43,477 nucleotides of DNA from Bacillota bacterium (GCA_021806565.1 JAJZXK010000018.1:1-43477); one strand, 5' to 3'. Counted from the first letter of the stretch, positions 24,080-32,156 are shown. Numbers and translations: made by a program. Notes: generated by a model from the sequence alone, not told the origin.

Positions 24080-24706
24080 CTACAGAGGTGAAGGTGCCTT
24101 GCGCTGGCCCTGGCCCTGATGGTTCGATCCCGAATTCCCACCGCTCTGACCGCCGCCGCCGCGATCGCCCTGGCTGGCGTTACCGCCACCACCGCCGAGG
24201 GCGGATTCGATGCGCGTCGCCAGGTCTTGCGTCTCGGCGAGAATCGCCTTCAACTTCTTAAGGTTGGAGGCGAGCTCCTGGGAGAGTTGCACCTCGGACT
24301 GGCCGGACTGGGCCATGCCGCCGGCCTGGGACCCCATGGCCGCCAATGCCAGTTGCAATACCTCCGCGACCGGGATGGCCTCGCCGCCGTTTCCCGCCGA
24401 ACCGGCCCCGGCCTGATTGCCGCCCTGCTGCCCCGAGGCACCGCCGCCAGCCGCCGCGGAGGCCTGCTGGGACTGCGGTGGCTGGGATTGCGAAGACTGC
24501 TGCTGCAATTGCTGCATCACCAACTGCAGCAGCTCGGGGACCGCCACCTGGCCGGCCGGGTTGGCGCCGGAGGGGCTGGCGGCTCCCTGCGAGGCGCCGC
24601 CGCCACCGCTCTGGCCCCCCTGGGAGCCTTGACTTCCACCCGCAGCCTGACCGAGAAACTGTTGGATCTGCTGCAGGAGTTCCTGAGGGATCTGGCCGCC
24701 CGGCAT
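24080..24706 (-). CDS. Gln/Gly/Ser-rich hypothetical protein with C-terminal coiled coil
   Basis: A 208-residue low-complexity protein, not recognised as a family. It begins MPGGQIPQELLQQIQQFLGQ. Two short non-repetitive helices (VPELLQLVMQQLQQQ and IPVAEVLQLALAAMG) are separated by long Gly/Gln/Ser/Ala tracts. A heptad-like helix follows (QLSQELASNLKKLKAILAET), and a Gly/Ser/Asn/Gln tail with basic end. The paired E-[LV]-L-Q-L-x-x-x helices look like an internal duplication. ATG 24706 has an excellent GGGGAGG site. It lies in tandem, about 130 bases downstream of the D-amino acid aminotransferase gene. Composition resembles coat-like or DNA-associated structural proteins; this is a guess. 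Confidence 0.6.
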   Translation of the reverse strand: MPGGQIPQELLQQIQQFLGQAAGGSQGSQGGQSGGGGASQGAASPSGANPAGQVAVPELLQLVMQQLQQQSSQSQPPQSQQASAAAGGGASGQQGGNQAGAGSAGNGGEAIPVAEVLQLALAAMGSQAGGMAQSGQSEVQLSQELASNLKKLKAILAETQDLATRIESALGGGGGNASQGDRGGGGQSGGNSGSNHQGQGQRKAPSPL

Positions 24707-24840
24707 TTTCGGCCTCCCCGCCGCGGTCAGGACCATGGCGGGGCGCTGCCGGTGGTGCGGCTTGGCGGCTCGCCGGTCCGTGTGCCCCATAGCCTGTACC
24801 GTCCGGGCGGCGTTGATACAGAAACCGGAACGGGTCCGGG

Positions 24841-25695
24841 TCAGACCGTTGCCAGGGCCGCCGTCCGACGGGTGAACGCGGCCTGCAGGCGCCGCGTGAC
24901 GGGGCCGGGCACTCCAGCGCCGATGCTCCGCCCGTCGACGCTTTGGATCGGCAGGACCTCCAGATTGGTGCTGGTGACAAAGACCTCCTGGGCCCCATAC
25001 ATCCGGCTGGCCAGATAGGGTTCCTCGCGCACCGCAATCCCTTCCGCCTGCGCGAGTTCGATCACGATCTGGCGGGTGATGCCCGAGAGCACGAGCGGCC
25101 CTTCCGGGTGGGTCCACAGTTCACCGCCAAAGACGGCGAACGTGTTGGTCGCGGCCCCTTCGGTGACGACGCCCTCGCGCACGAAGAGCGACTCCTGCGC
25201 GCCGACGTCGAGCGCCGCCTGTTTGGCGAGGTTGTTGAGCAGCAGGCCGATGGACTTGACGTGGCACATATGCCAGCGGTTATCAACCACGGTGACGGCG
25301 CGCGCCCCCTCCGCCACGTGCCGCGGGTCCGGCCTGGGAACGGGCCTCGCCGCCGCGAAGACGGTTGGACGGATGCCCTGCGGGACGCCGTGGCTGCGCG
25401 GGCCGGCAAAACCGCGCGTCACCTGGAGGTAAATGCTGGTGTCCCGCAGTCCACTGCGCTCCATCACACCCAAAAGTGCTTCCTGCAGTTCCGCGGCCGG
25501 GGGGATCTCCAACTGGATCTCCTGTGCGCTCGCCACGAGGCGCTGCAGATGGCCCTCCAGGGCGAAGAGCCTGCCGTCGTACGCCCGCACGACTTCGTAG
25601 ATACCATCCGCGAAGAGCATCCCGCGATCCTCGAACGGCACTAGTGCCTCCGAATACGGGATAAACGACCCGTTGAGATACACGATCTCGACCAC
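24841..25695 (-). CDS. dat: D-amino acid aminotransferase (class IV PLP enzyme)
   Basis: Interconverts D-alanine and 2-oxo acids with D-glutamate, supplying D-amino acids for the cell wall. The 284-residue fold type IV enzyme follows Bacillus DAAT closely: EDRGMLFADGIYEVVRAYDG, SIYLQVTRG with PRSHG, the PLP Lys in HVKSIGLLLNNLAKQ (about residue 147), VVTEGAATNTFAV, SGITRQIVIELA and EVFVTSTNLEVLPI. GTG 25695 is preferred, with GGGGGAGG eight bases upstream; GTG 25701 is also in frame. Branched-chain aminotransferase is the main alternative, but the motif spelling fits DAAT better. Confidence 0.85.
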   Translation of the reverse strand: MVEIVYLNGSFIPYSEALVPFEDRGMLFADGIYEVVRAYDGRLFALEGHLQRLVASAQEIQLEIPPAAELQEALLGVMERSGLRDTSIYLQVTRGFAGPRSHGVPQGIRPTVFAAARPVPRPDPRHVAEGARAVTVVDNRWHMCHVKSIGLLLNNLAKQAALDVGAQESLFVREGVVTEGAATNTFAVFGGELWTHPEGPLVLSGITRQIVIELAQAEGIAVREEPYLASRMYGAQEVFVTSTNLEVLPIQSVDGRSIGAGVPGPVTRRLQAAFTRRTAALATV

Positions 25696-25922
25696 GCGCA
25701 CTGCCTCCCCCGCCGTCGCCCGGGCGCGGCCGCCGTCCCCGGGCCCGGTGACGCCGACACATGTCGCTGATTATCGCAAGGCGCGTCTTTCCTAGCAACC
25801 GCAAATATGCGCCACCCCGTCGAGATGGGCACGTCTGCGCGCTTTACCGGCCGGCATGCCCGCGTGGGGCGGTACGTATGGTGTCCGGGCGGGGCTCGCC
25901 ACTTCGCCGGAGGTGACGTCGT

Positions 25923-26510
25923 GTGCTGAACCTCGTCTGGGTCGGGTTGATCGTCGTCGGGGTGGCGGTGGCCGCGCTGCAGGGGCATATCGACGCCACC
26001 ACATCCGCTGCCTTCGAGTCCGCCAAGCTCGGCGTCGAGACCGTCATCACCCTGACCGGCATCATGATCTTTTGGCTCGGCATTGCCCGGGTGGCCGAAC
26101 AGTCGGGACTGATGGAGGTCCTGGCACGCGTTCTACGGCCCATCTTCCGCTTCGTCTTCCCGTCCCTGCCCAGGGACAGCCCCGCCCTCAGCGCCATCCT
26201 GCTGAACGTTTCGGCCAATATGCTGGGTCTGGGCCAGGCTGCGACCCCGTTCGGTCTGAAGGCGATGCAGGAACTGCAGGCGGTCAACGACCAGCCCGAC
26301 AAGGAGACGGCCTCCGATGCCATGGTGACGTTTCTGGTGCTGAACACGGCCGGAGTCACGTTGGTGCCGGCGACGGTGATCGCCTACCGTGCCGCGGCCG
26401 GCTCGCGCCACCCCAGCGAGATCGTCGCCGCCACCATCGCGGCCAGTCTGTGTTCGACGGTATTGGCGCTGACCTTGGATGCCGTCCTGCGCCGGCGGCG
26501 CGCGCGCTAG
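25923..26510 (+). CDS. spmA: Spore maturation protein A (SpmA)
   Basis: Integral membrane protein which, with SpmB, is needed in Bacillus for proper spore core dehydration. The 195-residue protein has about four to five hydrophobic segments, including VWVGLIVVGVAVAAL at the N terminus and TVITLTGIMIFWLGIARV. The conserved SpmA stretch contains PALSAILLNVSANMLGLGQA and TPFGLKAM. GTG 25923 follows a strong GGAGGTGA site. spmB starts 21 bases after the stop, and ridA and rluB follow, as in Bacillus and clostridia. No clear sigma-E promoter was found in the 220-base gap upstream. Confidence 0.93.
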   Translation: MLNLVWVGLIVVGVAVAALQGHIDATTSAAFESAKLGVETVITLTGIMIFWLGIARVAEQSGLMEVLARVLRPIFRFVFPSLPRDSPALSAILLNVSANMLGLGQAATPFGLKAMQELQAVNDQPDKETASDAMVTFLVLNTAGVTLVPATVIAYRAAAGSRHPSEIVAATIAASLCSTVLALTLDAVLRRRRAR

Positions 26511-26531
26511 GCCGGGGGGAGGCCGATCGGC

Positions 26532-27071
26532 GTGGTCCATGCGATGGATGTGGTCTCTCGCTGGAGCATCCCCATGATTTTCGCCGGCGTATTGCTTTTC
26601 GGACTTTACCGTCGTGTCGACGTTTATAACGTGTTTCTTGAGGGCGCGCGCGACGGCATCGAGCTTTCCATGACAATCCTGCCCTATGTCGTGGCGATCT
26701 TTGCGGCCCTCGGCATCTTTCGCGACTCGGGCGCCATGCGCCTGGTCGCGCACGCCCTGGGTCCGGTGCTCCACCGAGTCGGGGTGCCGGCCGAGGTATT
26801 GCCACTGATGTTGATCCGTCCACTGTCCGGGTCCGGAGCCCTGGCGATCACGGCGGAGTTGCTGCGCCGTCACGGGCCGGATTCGTACGTCGGCCGGCTG
26901 GCTTCGGTGCTGCAGGGCTCCACCGACACCACTTTCTACATACTTTCCGTGTATTTTGGCTCCGTCGGCGTGCGGCGGATCCGGTCGGCGCTGACCATCG
27001 GACTGTTGGCGGATCTCTTCGGATTTGCGCTGGCCATCTTCTTTGTGCATCTGCTGTTTGGTGGTCCCTGA
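26532..27071 (+). CDS. spmB: Spore maturation protein B (SpmB)
   Basis: Partner of SpmA, 179 residues, with four to five membrane segments. Family-typical stretches are ARDGIELSMTILPYVVAIFA, PLMLIRPLSGSGAL and LQGSTDTTFYILSVYFGSVG. GTG 26532 has GGGGAGG upstream; ATG 26541 (MDVVSRW) is a possible alternative start. The SpmA/SpmB pair is also related to halves of nucleoside-transporter-like gate domains, so a transport role is plausible but unproven. Confidence 0.93.
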   Translation: MVHAMDVVSRWSIPMIFAGVLLFGLYRRVDVYNVFLEGARDGIELSMTILPYVVAIFAALGIFRDSGAMRLVAHALGPVLHRVGVPAEVLPLMLIRPLSGSGALAITAELLRRHGPDSYVGRLASVLQGSTDTTFYILSVYFGSVGVRRIRSALTIGLLADLFGFALAIFFVHLLFGGP

Positions 27072-27139
27072 CAGCGGGGCAGGAGGCTGCTGTCCGAGGC
27101 GGAATCCCCCGCTCGAGTGTTTGGGGAGGGAATGGCGGC

Positions 27140-27610
27140 ATGGCGGCATGGCTTCGACGACTGGCCGAGTTGGGCCTGGAACTGCCGGAGGTGGCCCGGC
27201 CGGTTGCGGCCTATGTACCGGCCAGGGTGCACGGTGGCCTGGTCTACGTATCCGGTCAGTTGCCGATGGTGCGCGGCGAGGTCAGCCAGCGGGGAAGGCT
27301 CGGGCAGGCGGTGTCCGTCGAGCAGGGCCAGGAGGCGGCGCGCCGGGCCACGTTAAACGCATTGGCTGCGGCCTCCGCTGTGGCGCCGGGCGGACCAGAG
27401 GCGATCGTCGGCGTGTTGCGGGTGGAGGGGTTCGTGCAGTGCGACCCCGACTTCCACGAACAGCCCCAGGTGATCAATGGAGCATCCCACCTGCTGGGCA
27501 CGCTGTTTCCCGAAGCAGGGCACGTCCGTTTGGCGGTGGGGTGCCAATCGTTGCCGTTGGACGCGGCGGTGGAGGTCGCGGTGACGTTCATCCTGGCACC
27601 GCGCACATGA
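27140..27610 (+). CDS. RidA/YjgF/UK114 family protein
   Basis: A 156-residue member of the RidA superfamily, subgroup with the extended N terminus (LAELGLELPEVARPVAAYVP). Canonical RidA hydrolyses reactive enamine/imine intermediates made by PLP enzymes; this subgroup's substrate is not established. GLVYVSGQLP, ARRATLNALAAASAV and a final VEVAVTFILA strand fit the fold. In this subgroup the canonical catalytic Arg near the C terminus is not evident (GCQSLPLDAAVEV). The stop overlaps the rluB ATG by four bases. Confidence 0.85.
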   Translation: MAAWLRRLAELGLELPEVARPVAAYVPARVHGGLVYVSGQLPMVRGEVSQRGRLGQAVSVEQGQEAARRATLNALAAASAVAPGGPEAIVGVLRVEGFVQCDPDFHEQPQVINGASHLLGTLFPEAGHVRLAVGCQSLPLDAAVEVAVTFILAPRT

Positions 27611-28509
27611 GCGGCGATAGTGGTAGACGGCCGACGGCGGGCACGCGCCTGCAGAAGTATCTGGCGCATGCGGGTGTCGCCGCGCGTCGGCGTGCAGAGG
27701 TCGAATACATCGCCGCCGGGCGCGTCACGGTCAACGGCCGTGTGGTACAGGACCCGGCCGTCCGGGTGCGGCCCGGGGACGATGTGCGGGTGGACGGGCG
27801 GCCCGTGGAACCGGAAGCCACGGTGACCCTCTTGGTATACAAGCCGGTGGGCGTGATCAGCGCCGCATCCGACGGGCGCGGCCGCCCGACGGTTGTGGAC
27901 CTGGTACCGTCGGGTCTGGGGCGGCTCTATCCCGTGGGGCGGCTGGACACCGATAGTGAAGGCCTGTTGCTCGTGACCAACGACGGGGCGCTGACCCAGG
28001 CCTTGCTGCACCCGCGGCGCGGACTGCCGCGGACGTACGCGGCCCTGGTGGCGCCGGCCCCCAGCGAGACCCAGTTGCGGGATCTGGGTGTGGGCGCGGC
28101 CCTATCCGACGGTTGGGCCCGGGCGCAACAGGTGACCCGGTTGCCCGGCCCACCCGCGGGGGTGGCGCACGCGCCGCAGGCATCTGGCGCCGGCTGGTTG
28201 TCCCTGGTCCTGCACGAGGGCCGCAACCGCGAGGCGCGGCGGCTCTGCGCCGCGGTCGGCCTGGACGTCCTGCGCCTGGTGCGCACCGGCTTCGGCCCGC
28301 TGGTGCTGTCGGGACTCGCCCCCGGGGCATGGCGCCACCTGGATGCGGAGGAAATCGTGCTCTTGCGGCGTGCCGCGGGTAGGCGGCCCCGCGTTCGCGG
28401 CACGATGGAACCCACCCCGTCCGCGGCCGAACGGGACGGCGGGGGGGCGCGGCGGAAAGTGAAGGGGGAGAGGGGTCCGGTGGGCCTGCAAAGCGGCCGC
28501 CGGGCGTGA
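27607..28509 (+). CDS. rluB: Pseudouridine synthase RluB-like
   Basis: Site-specific 23S rRNA pseudouridine synthase of the RsuA/RluB family, about 300 residues. An N-terminal S4 RNA-binding domain (RLQKYLAHAGVAARRRAE, VTVNGRVV) is followed by the catalytic domain: LLVYKPVGVISA, then GRLDTDSEGLLLVTNDG with the catalytic Asp, and HEGRNREARRLCAAVGL. The last 50 residues are a basic, low-complexity tail. ATG 27607 overlaps the ridA stop (ATGA). Placement after spmAB is the Bacillus arrangement. Confidence 0.92.
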   Translation: MSGDSGRRPTAGTRLQKYLAHAGVAARRRAEVEYIAAGRVTVNGRVVQDPAVRVRPGDDVRVDGRPVEPEATVTLLVYKPVGVISAASDGRGRPTVVDLVPSGLGRLYPVGRLDTDSEGLLLVTNDGALTQALLHPRRGLPRTYAALVAPAPSETQLRDLGVGAALSDGWARAQQVTRLPGPPAGVAHAPQASGAGWLSLVLHEGRNREARRLCAAVGLDVLRLVRTGFGPLVLSGLAPGAWRHLDAEEIVLLRRAAGRRPRVRGTMEPTPSAAERDGGGARRKVKGERGPVGLQSGRRA

Positions 28510-28512
28510 GTC

Positions 28513-29367
28513 ATGGGATCGCTACGCCAGGACCTGCGCGCGGCCGCAGAGGCCGCGATGCGGGAGGATTTGTTACGGCAGCCGTCGCTGCGCGGTGACG
28601 CGGGTCGATATGCGGTGGTGCTCAGCGGTTCGGCGGTCACCGCCGACGCCGACGCGTATTCGGGCTGTGACCTGATCGTGTACCACGACGGTGGTGCGCG
28701 GGTGGATGGCCGGTGGCACGACGTGCGCCGGCCGCCCCACCTCTATCGCTACGCGTTGCAGGATCTGGACGCGCTACGGGCCGCCCTCGCGCGTGGGGAC
28801 GACGAGGCTCTCTACTTGGCGCGGCACGGAGACATCCTGCACGATCCGTCCGGTGCGTTGCGTACCGTCTTGGACGCCGCCGTGGCCGGTCCCGAGGTAT
28901 GGCGCCGGAAGCTTGCCCAACAGTACCGGGCCTGCCGGCAGCGGCGTGCCAGCCTCGCCTGGGCTCTCCGGCGCGGCCAGCCCATGCAGGTCCTGGACAA
29001 CCTCAACCGGTTGCTGGAGCATGCCATGCGTTGCTGCCACTACCTCGCCGGTGAGCCGGCCCCGGGCCGCAAGTGGCTTTTCCGCTCCGGTCTGCGCACC
29101 GCGGCCGGCAGGCGGCTTCGCGAACCCATGCTGGCGTTGTTCTCCGCCCTCGGTGACTTGGCCACCCTGGGCGGCAGCCTGCAGTTGCAGCACAACCGGA
29201 TCTATCGTCAAGCCGGGATGTTGCAACGCCATCTGGAGGCCGTGTTGCAGGAAGCCGGCTTCCCCGTACCGGGACTCGCGGCGGAGGCGGGCGAGGCGCG
29301 AGATATCGAGCCGGCCGACGTCCGGGCCCCGCGCCCGCGGGCTGGCCGCGTCCGGCCGCGCGGCTGA
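28513..29367 (+). CDS. Nucleotidyltransferase-like protein (DUF4037-like), hypothetical
   Basis: A 284-residue protein. The segment YAVVLSGSAVTADADAYSGCDLIVYHDG resembles the minimal nucleotidyltransferase signature (G-S, then S-D-x-D-L); described in two parts, GS lies at about residue 39-40 and S-G-C-D-L at about 50-54. The first Asp of the D-x-D pair is Gly here, so activity is uncertain. The remainder is helical (LLEHAMRCCHYLAG, GRKWLFRSGLRTAAG, QLQHNRIYRQAGMLQRHLEA), with a disordered basic tail. It begins three bases after the rluB stop, so it is probably co-transcribed. The family assignment is tentative. Confidence 0.6.
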   Translation: MGSLRQDLRAAAEAAMREDLLRQPSLRGDAGRYAVVLSGSAVTADADAYSGCDLIVYHDGGARVDGRWHDVRRPPHLYRYALQDLDALRAALARGDDEALYLARHGDILHDPSGALRTVLDAAVAGPEVWRRKLAQQYRACRQRRASLAWALRRGQPMQVLDNLNRLLEHAMRCCHYLAGEPAPGRKWLFRSGLRTAAGRRLREPMLALFSALGDLATLGGSLQLQHNRIYRQAGMLQRHLEAVLQEAGFPVPGLAAEAGEARDIEPADVRAPRPRAGRVRPRG

Positions 29368-29419
29368 GGGGGGCTGGCGCCGGCAGCCACCGCATAGACT
29401 CGCCCGGTGGTGAGCGGCG

Positions 29420-29899
29420 GTGCGCAGGAGTGGCCGTCTGCGCGGTCCGTGGATCGTTTCGTTGCGCCGGACCGCCTTGCAGGCGGCCGCGCTGGTCGGG
29501 GTGGGCGCAACCATCGGCATGGCGCTTGGGGCGCCCCACTGGACGTGGAACGGCTTTTGGCCGCTTGAGCCGGCTCTGGTCCCCGTGGTGGCGCCCGTGA
29601 GCCGGCCGCCCGCGGTCGGCGTGCTCATCCTCGGGCTTTCACCGCCCGCGGGCAGCCGGTTGCTCGCCGCGGACGCCCGGGTGGAGGCGGGAGGACGGGT
29701 GGTGGCGCTCTTGGGGGTGCGCCCACGCGCGCTAACCGTCCACCCCGGCGAGCGGCTCCGCGTGCGGTTGCCCGCGGGGGCGCACGGCCTCTCCCTCGAC
29801 GTTGTGGCTCCGGACGGCACGGTCTCGCGCCCGGCGGCCGGGGTGTACCGGCTGAGCCGCGGCGGCCTGGAGTTGCCGGCCGTGCGCCTGCACCCCTGA
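29420..29899 (+). CDS. Hypothetical membrane-anchored protein
   Basis: A 159-residue protein with a basic N terminus and one membrane segment (LQAAALVGVGATIGMALGA) serving as signal anchor. The outer domain is rich in short beta-strands (VVALLGVRPRALTV, ERLRVRLPAGAHGLSLDVVA, PAAGVYRLSRGG), suggesting an Ig-like or small beta-sandwich domain. GTG 29420 is the ORF start; a clear ribosome-binding site is lacking. No family is recognised. It precedes the aroH promoter by about 60 bases. Confidence 0.6.
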   Translation: MRRSGRLRGPWIVSLRRTALQAAALVGVGATIGMALGAPHWTWNGFWPLEPALVPVVAPVSRPPAVGVLILGLSPPAGSRLLAADARVEAGGRVVALLGVRPRALTVHPGERLRVRLPAGAHGLSLDVVAPDGTVSRPAAGVYRLSRGGLELPAVRLHP

Positions 29900-29959
29900 A
29901 CGCGACGGCCGAGCACCTCGACGCGGGCGCGGCTGTGATGCCCCGCCCGCGCCGAGGCC

Positions 29960-29968
29960 TGCTATAAT
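29960..29968 (+). promoter_or_regulatory. Extended -10 promoter of the aroH-cmk-plsC operon
   Basis: TG-C-TATAAT at 29960-29968 is a perfect extended -10, 49 bases before the aroH ATG. No convincing -35 is needed for this type. Confidence 0.6.
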
Positions 29969-30016
29969 GTCCGCGGCGCGAACGGCCTGAACGCCGAACG
30001 GCCCAAGGGGGTCAGA

Positions 30017-30385
30017 ATGCCGGAACGGGTCGTCCGTGGGGTTCGCGGGGCAACCACGGTGGACGAGAACACCGCCGACGACATTCTGGAGGCGACGGGC
30101 CAGCTCTTGCTGGCGCTTCAGGATGCCAATCGTTTCGATGTAGACGATGTCATCTCCATTATGTTTACCGCGACACCGGACCTGACCGCCGCCTTTCCCG
30201 CCACCGCCGCGCGCAACCTCGGCTGGACGCGGACGGCGCTGCTTGGTGCGGTCGAGATGGCGGTGCCCGGAGCGCTGCCGCGCTGCGTGCGCGTCTTGCT
30301 CCACCTGCAGTCGGATCGCGCGCCCGACATGCTGCAGCACGTCTACCTGCGCGGCGCCGCCGTGCTGAGGCCCGACCTGCGATGA
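30017..30385 (+). CDS. aroH: Chorismate mutase, AroH class
   Basis: Converts chorismate to prephenate for phenylalanine and tyrosine synthesis. The 122-residue protein belongs to the small trimeric AroH fold: VRGVRGATTVDENTADDIL at the N terminus (active-site Arg), DVDDVISIMFTATPDLTAAFPA and GAVEMAVPGALPRCVRVLLH, then HVYLRGAAVLRPD. A good AAGGGGG site precedes ATG 30017. The stop overlaps the cmk start by four bases. Confidence 0.94.
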   Translation: MPERVVRGVRGATTVDENTADDILEATGQLLLALQDANRFDVDDVISIMFTATPDLTAAFPATAARNLGWTRTALLGAVEMAVPGALPRCVRVLLHLQSDRAPDMLQHVYLRGAAVLRPDLR

Positions 30386-31131
30386 CGCGTCAGCAACGGG
30401 CGGGGGGGCCCGCCCTGGGGGATGGGCCGGCGCGTCGTCGCGTCGTCGTTGCCATCGACGGCCCGGCCGGGGCCGGAAAGAGCACGGTCGCCCGCCGTGT
30501 CGCGGCAGGGGCCGGACTGCGCTACCTCGACACGGGTGCCATGTACCGGGCGGTGACCTGGGCCTGCCTGCAGGCCGGGATCGACCTGATGGCCGAGCCC
30601 CTGGGCGCGGCGGCGGTGGTCGCCGTCGCGGAGACCACCGACATCACCTTTGTATCCGGATCTGCGGGGGATGCGGTGCGCGTCAACGGCGTCGACCCCG
30701 GCGAGGCACTGCGGGCGCCGGCCGTGGACCGCGGTGTGGCGCGGGTCGCAACCCTGGCCGGGGTGCGGCGCGCCTTGGTGCCTCAGCAGCGGCGGCAGGC
30801 GCAGGGCGGCGGGCTCGTGCTGGACGGCCGGGACATCGGCACGGACGTGCTCCCGGACGCGGATGTGAAGGTGTTCCTCACGGCGGACGCGGAGGCCCGC
30901 GCGGCGCGCCGTCACGCCGAACTGCGCCGCCGCGCCCCGAACGTCAGGCTGGCCGAGGTGCGGCGCGACCTGCAGGACCGAGACGCATTGGATCAAAAGC
31001 GGCAGGAATCGCCGCTTCGGCGTGCGCCGGACGCGCACGTGATCGACACCACCCACCTGAGCGTCGATCAGGTCGTGGAGCGCATCCTGGCGCTGCTGCC
31101 GCGGGCGCAGGGGGAGGGAAGCGCCAACTGA
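30382..31131 (+). CDS. cmk: Cytidylate kinase
   Basis: Phosphorylates CMP and dCMP using ATP. The 249-residue protein has the P-loop AIDGPAGAGKSTVARRVA, YLDTGAMYRAVTW, LDGRDIGTDVLPDADVKVFLTA and the LID-like RRHAELRR region, ending with VIDTTHLSVDQVVERIL. ATG 30382 overlaps the aroH stop; about 18 residues of poorly conserved N terminus precede the core. The stop TGA at 31129-31131 overlaps the apparent CTG start of plsC. Confidence 0.94.
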   Translation: MTRQQRAGGPALGDGPARRRVVVAIDGPAGAGKSTVARRVAAGAGLRYLDTGAMYRAVTWACLQAGIDLMAEPLGAAAVVAVAETTDITFVSGSAGDAVRVNGVDPGEALRAPAVDRGVARVATLAGVRRALVPQQRRQAQGGGLVLDGRDIGTDVLPDADVKVFLTADAEARAARRHAELRRRAPNVRLAEVRRDLQDRDALDQKRQESPLRRAPDAHVIDTTHLSVDQVVERILALLPRAQGEGSAN

Positions 31132-31730
31132 TCCTGTATTGGGCGGCGTGGCTGGTCTTTCGCCTCTATTTCCTCGGCTGGCTCGGCGCCCGCGTCGAGG
31201 GACTGGAGCAGCTGCCGAGGAAGGGGGCCTTCATCCTCTGCAGCAACCACCTGTCGTGGATGGATCCGCCGCTTCTGGGTGCGGTGTCTCCGCGCCAGCT
31301 CGCTTTCATGACCAAGGCGGATCTGTTCTCCAAACCGGGCGTGGCGGGAATCCTGCGGACGGTCGGCGCCTTTCCGGTGCGCCGTCATTCGGCCGACCGC
31401 CCGGCGTTGCGCCACGCGATGGGGCTGCTGCAACGCGGCCGCGCCGTCTGCCTCTTTCCGGAGGGAACGCGCAGCCGTGACGGTCGGCTGGGACCACCCG
31501 AACCGGGGGCCGCGCTCATCGCCGCCCGCACCGGGGCACCGATCGTGCCGGTCGCCATCTGCGGCACCTACCGGCGGGGCCGGCTGGTCATCCGGCTGGG
31601 CGCCCCCGAACCGTTGCTGGCCCCAGGGGAGACGCGCGCCGGTGGGGCCGATCTGCAACGGCTCGCCCAGGAACGGATCATGGACCGCATCGCCCGCCTG
31701 CAGCATGGATCGTCAGGGCCCCCCGGCTAA
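31128..31730 (+). CDS. plsC: 1-acyl-sn-glycerol-3-phosphate acyltransferase (PlsC), apparent CTG start
   Basis: Acylates lysophosphatidic acid in membrane phospholipid synthesis. The 200-residue protein has a hydrophobic N terminus (LILYWAAWLVFRLYFLGWLG), then VEGLEQLPRKG, the catalytic NHLSWMDPPLLG, GAFPVRR, the glycerol-phosphate motif LFPEGTRSRDG and APIVPVAICGTY. The first ATG in frame (31260) falls inside NHLSWMD and would destroy the active site. No ATG, GTG or TTG precedes it in the visible upstream part of the frame. CTG 31128 overlaps the cmk stop and has GGGGAGGG seven bases upstream. The C-terminal codons and stop lie in the end of a tnpB-type element, so the native C terminus may have been replaced. 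Confidence 0.88.
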   Translation: MILYWAAWLVFRLYFLGWLGARVEGLEQLPRKGAFILCSNHLSWMDPPLLGAVSPRQLAFMTKADLFSKPGVAGILRTVGAFPVRRHSADRPALRHAMGLLQRGRAVCLFPEGTRSRDGRLGPPEPGAALIAARTGAPIVPVAICGTYRRGRLVIRLGAPEPLLAPGETRAGGADLQRLAQERIMDRIARLQHGSSGPPG

Positions 31731-32156
31731 AGCCGGGGCTTTGCGTCTCCAGGATCGGGACGCGATAGGTCGCCTGACTGCGGCCCGCCAGTCCCACGGA
31801 TAGCGAGGCTGGCAAGGTGGTTGGGCCCGATGTTCCTAGCCGCGTTCAGGTCCGCGTGGAATGAAAAGCCGCATTGCCTGCAGCGGAATTCGCCCCGACT
31901 CGAACGGTGGGCCTTCTCCCGGTGCCGGCAACGGCTGCACCTGTGGCTGGTGTAGCGGGCATCGACCGTGGCCACGGCCACGCCCGCGCCCGCAAGGCTG
32001 CCTTGTAGCGCGAGAAGCCGGGCGGGCGGGCGAAGGGCCACGAGTGCAGGTGTCTGCGCTGTTGCTTGCGTCCCTTCCTGCGGCCATATACCGCCACCGA
32101 TGGTCTGTTCCCGCAAGGGAGGAGCGCGCGGCCCGACCCACGGCTAGAGCCGGGGG
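31721..32156 (-). mobile_element. Degenerate IS200/IS605-group (IS1341-like) tnpB element
   Basis: A remnant bounded by two similar hairpins in the same orientation: CCCCGGCTAAAGCCGGGG (31721-31738) and CCCACGGCTAGAGCCGGGGG (32137-32156). Between them lies a broken tnpB C-terminal region on the reverse strand. The right-end hairpin overlaps the tnpB stop, as is common for these elements and their guide-RNA scaffold. No tnpA is present. Confidence 0.7.
31727..32110 (-). pseudogene. tnpB C-terminal remnant, frameshifted
   Basis: The zinc-ribbon end of TnpB is clear: DARYTSHRCSRCRHREKAHR, FRCRQCGFSFHADLNAARNI, then a short tail to the stop in the right-end hairpin. The four Cys and the late catalytic Asp (HADLNAA) are kept. 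Upstream, RKQQRRHLHSWPFAR is in another frame. Removing one copy of a tandem CGCC near 32026 would restore WPFARLLALQG, so a 4-bp duplication broke the gene. The RuvC N-terminal parts and helical domain are missing. Confidence 0.8.

Noticed and set aside
31260-31730. plsC starting at ATG 31260
   Set aside because: It would begin inside the catalytic NHxxxxD motif and remove the membrane segment, although the upstream frame clearly encodes both.
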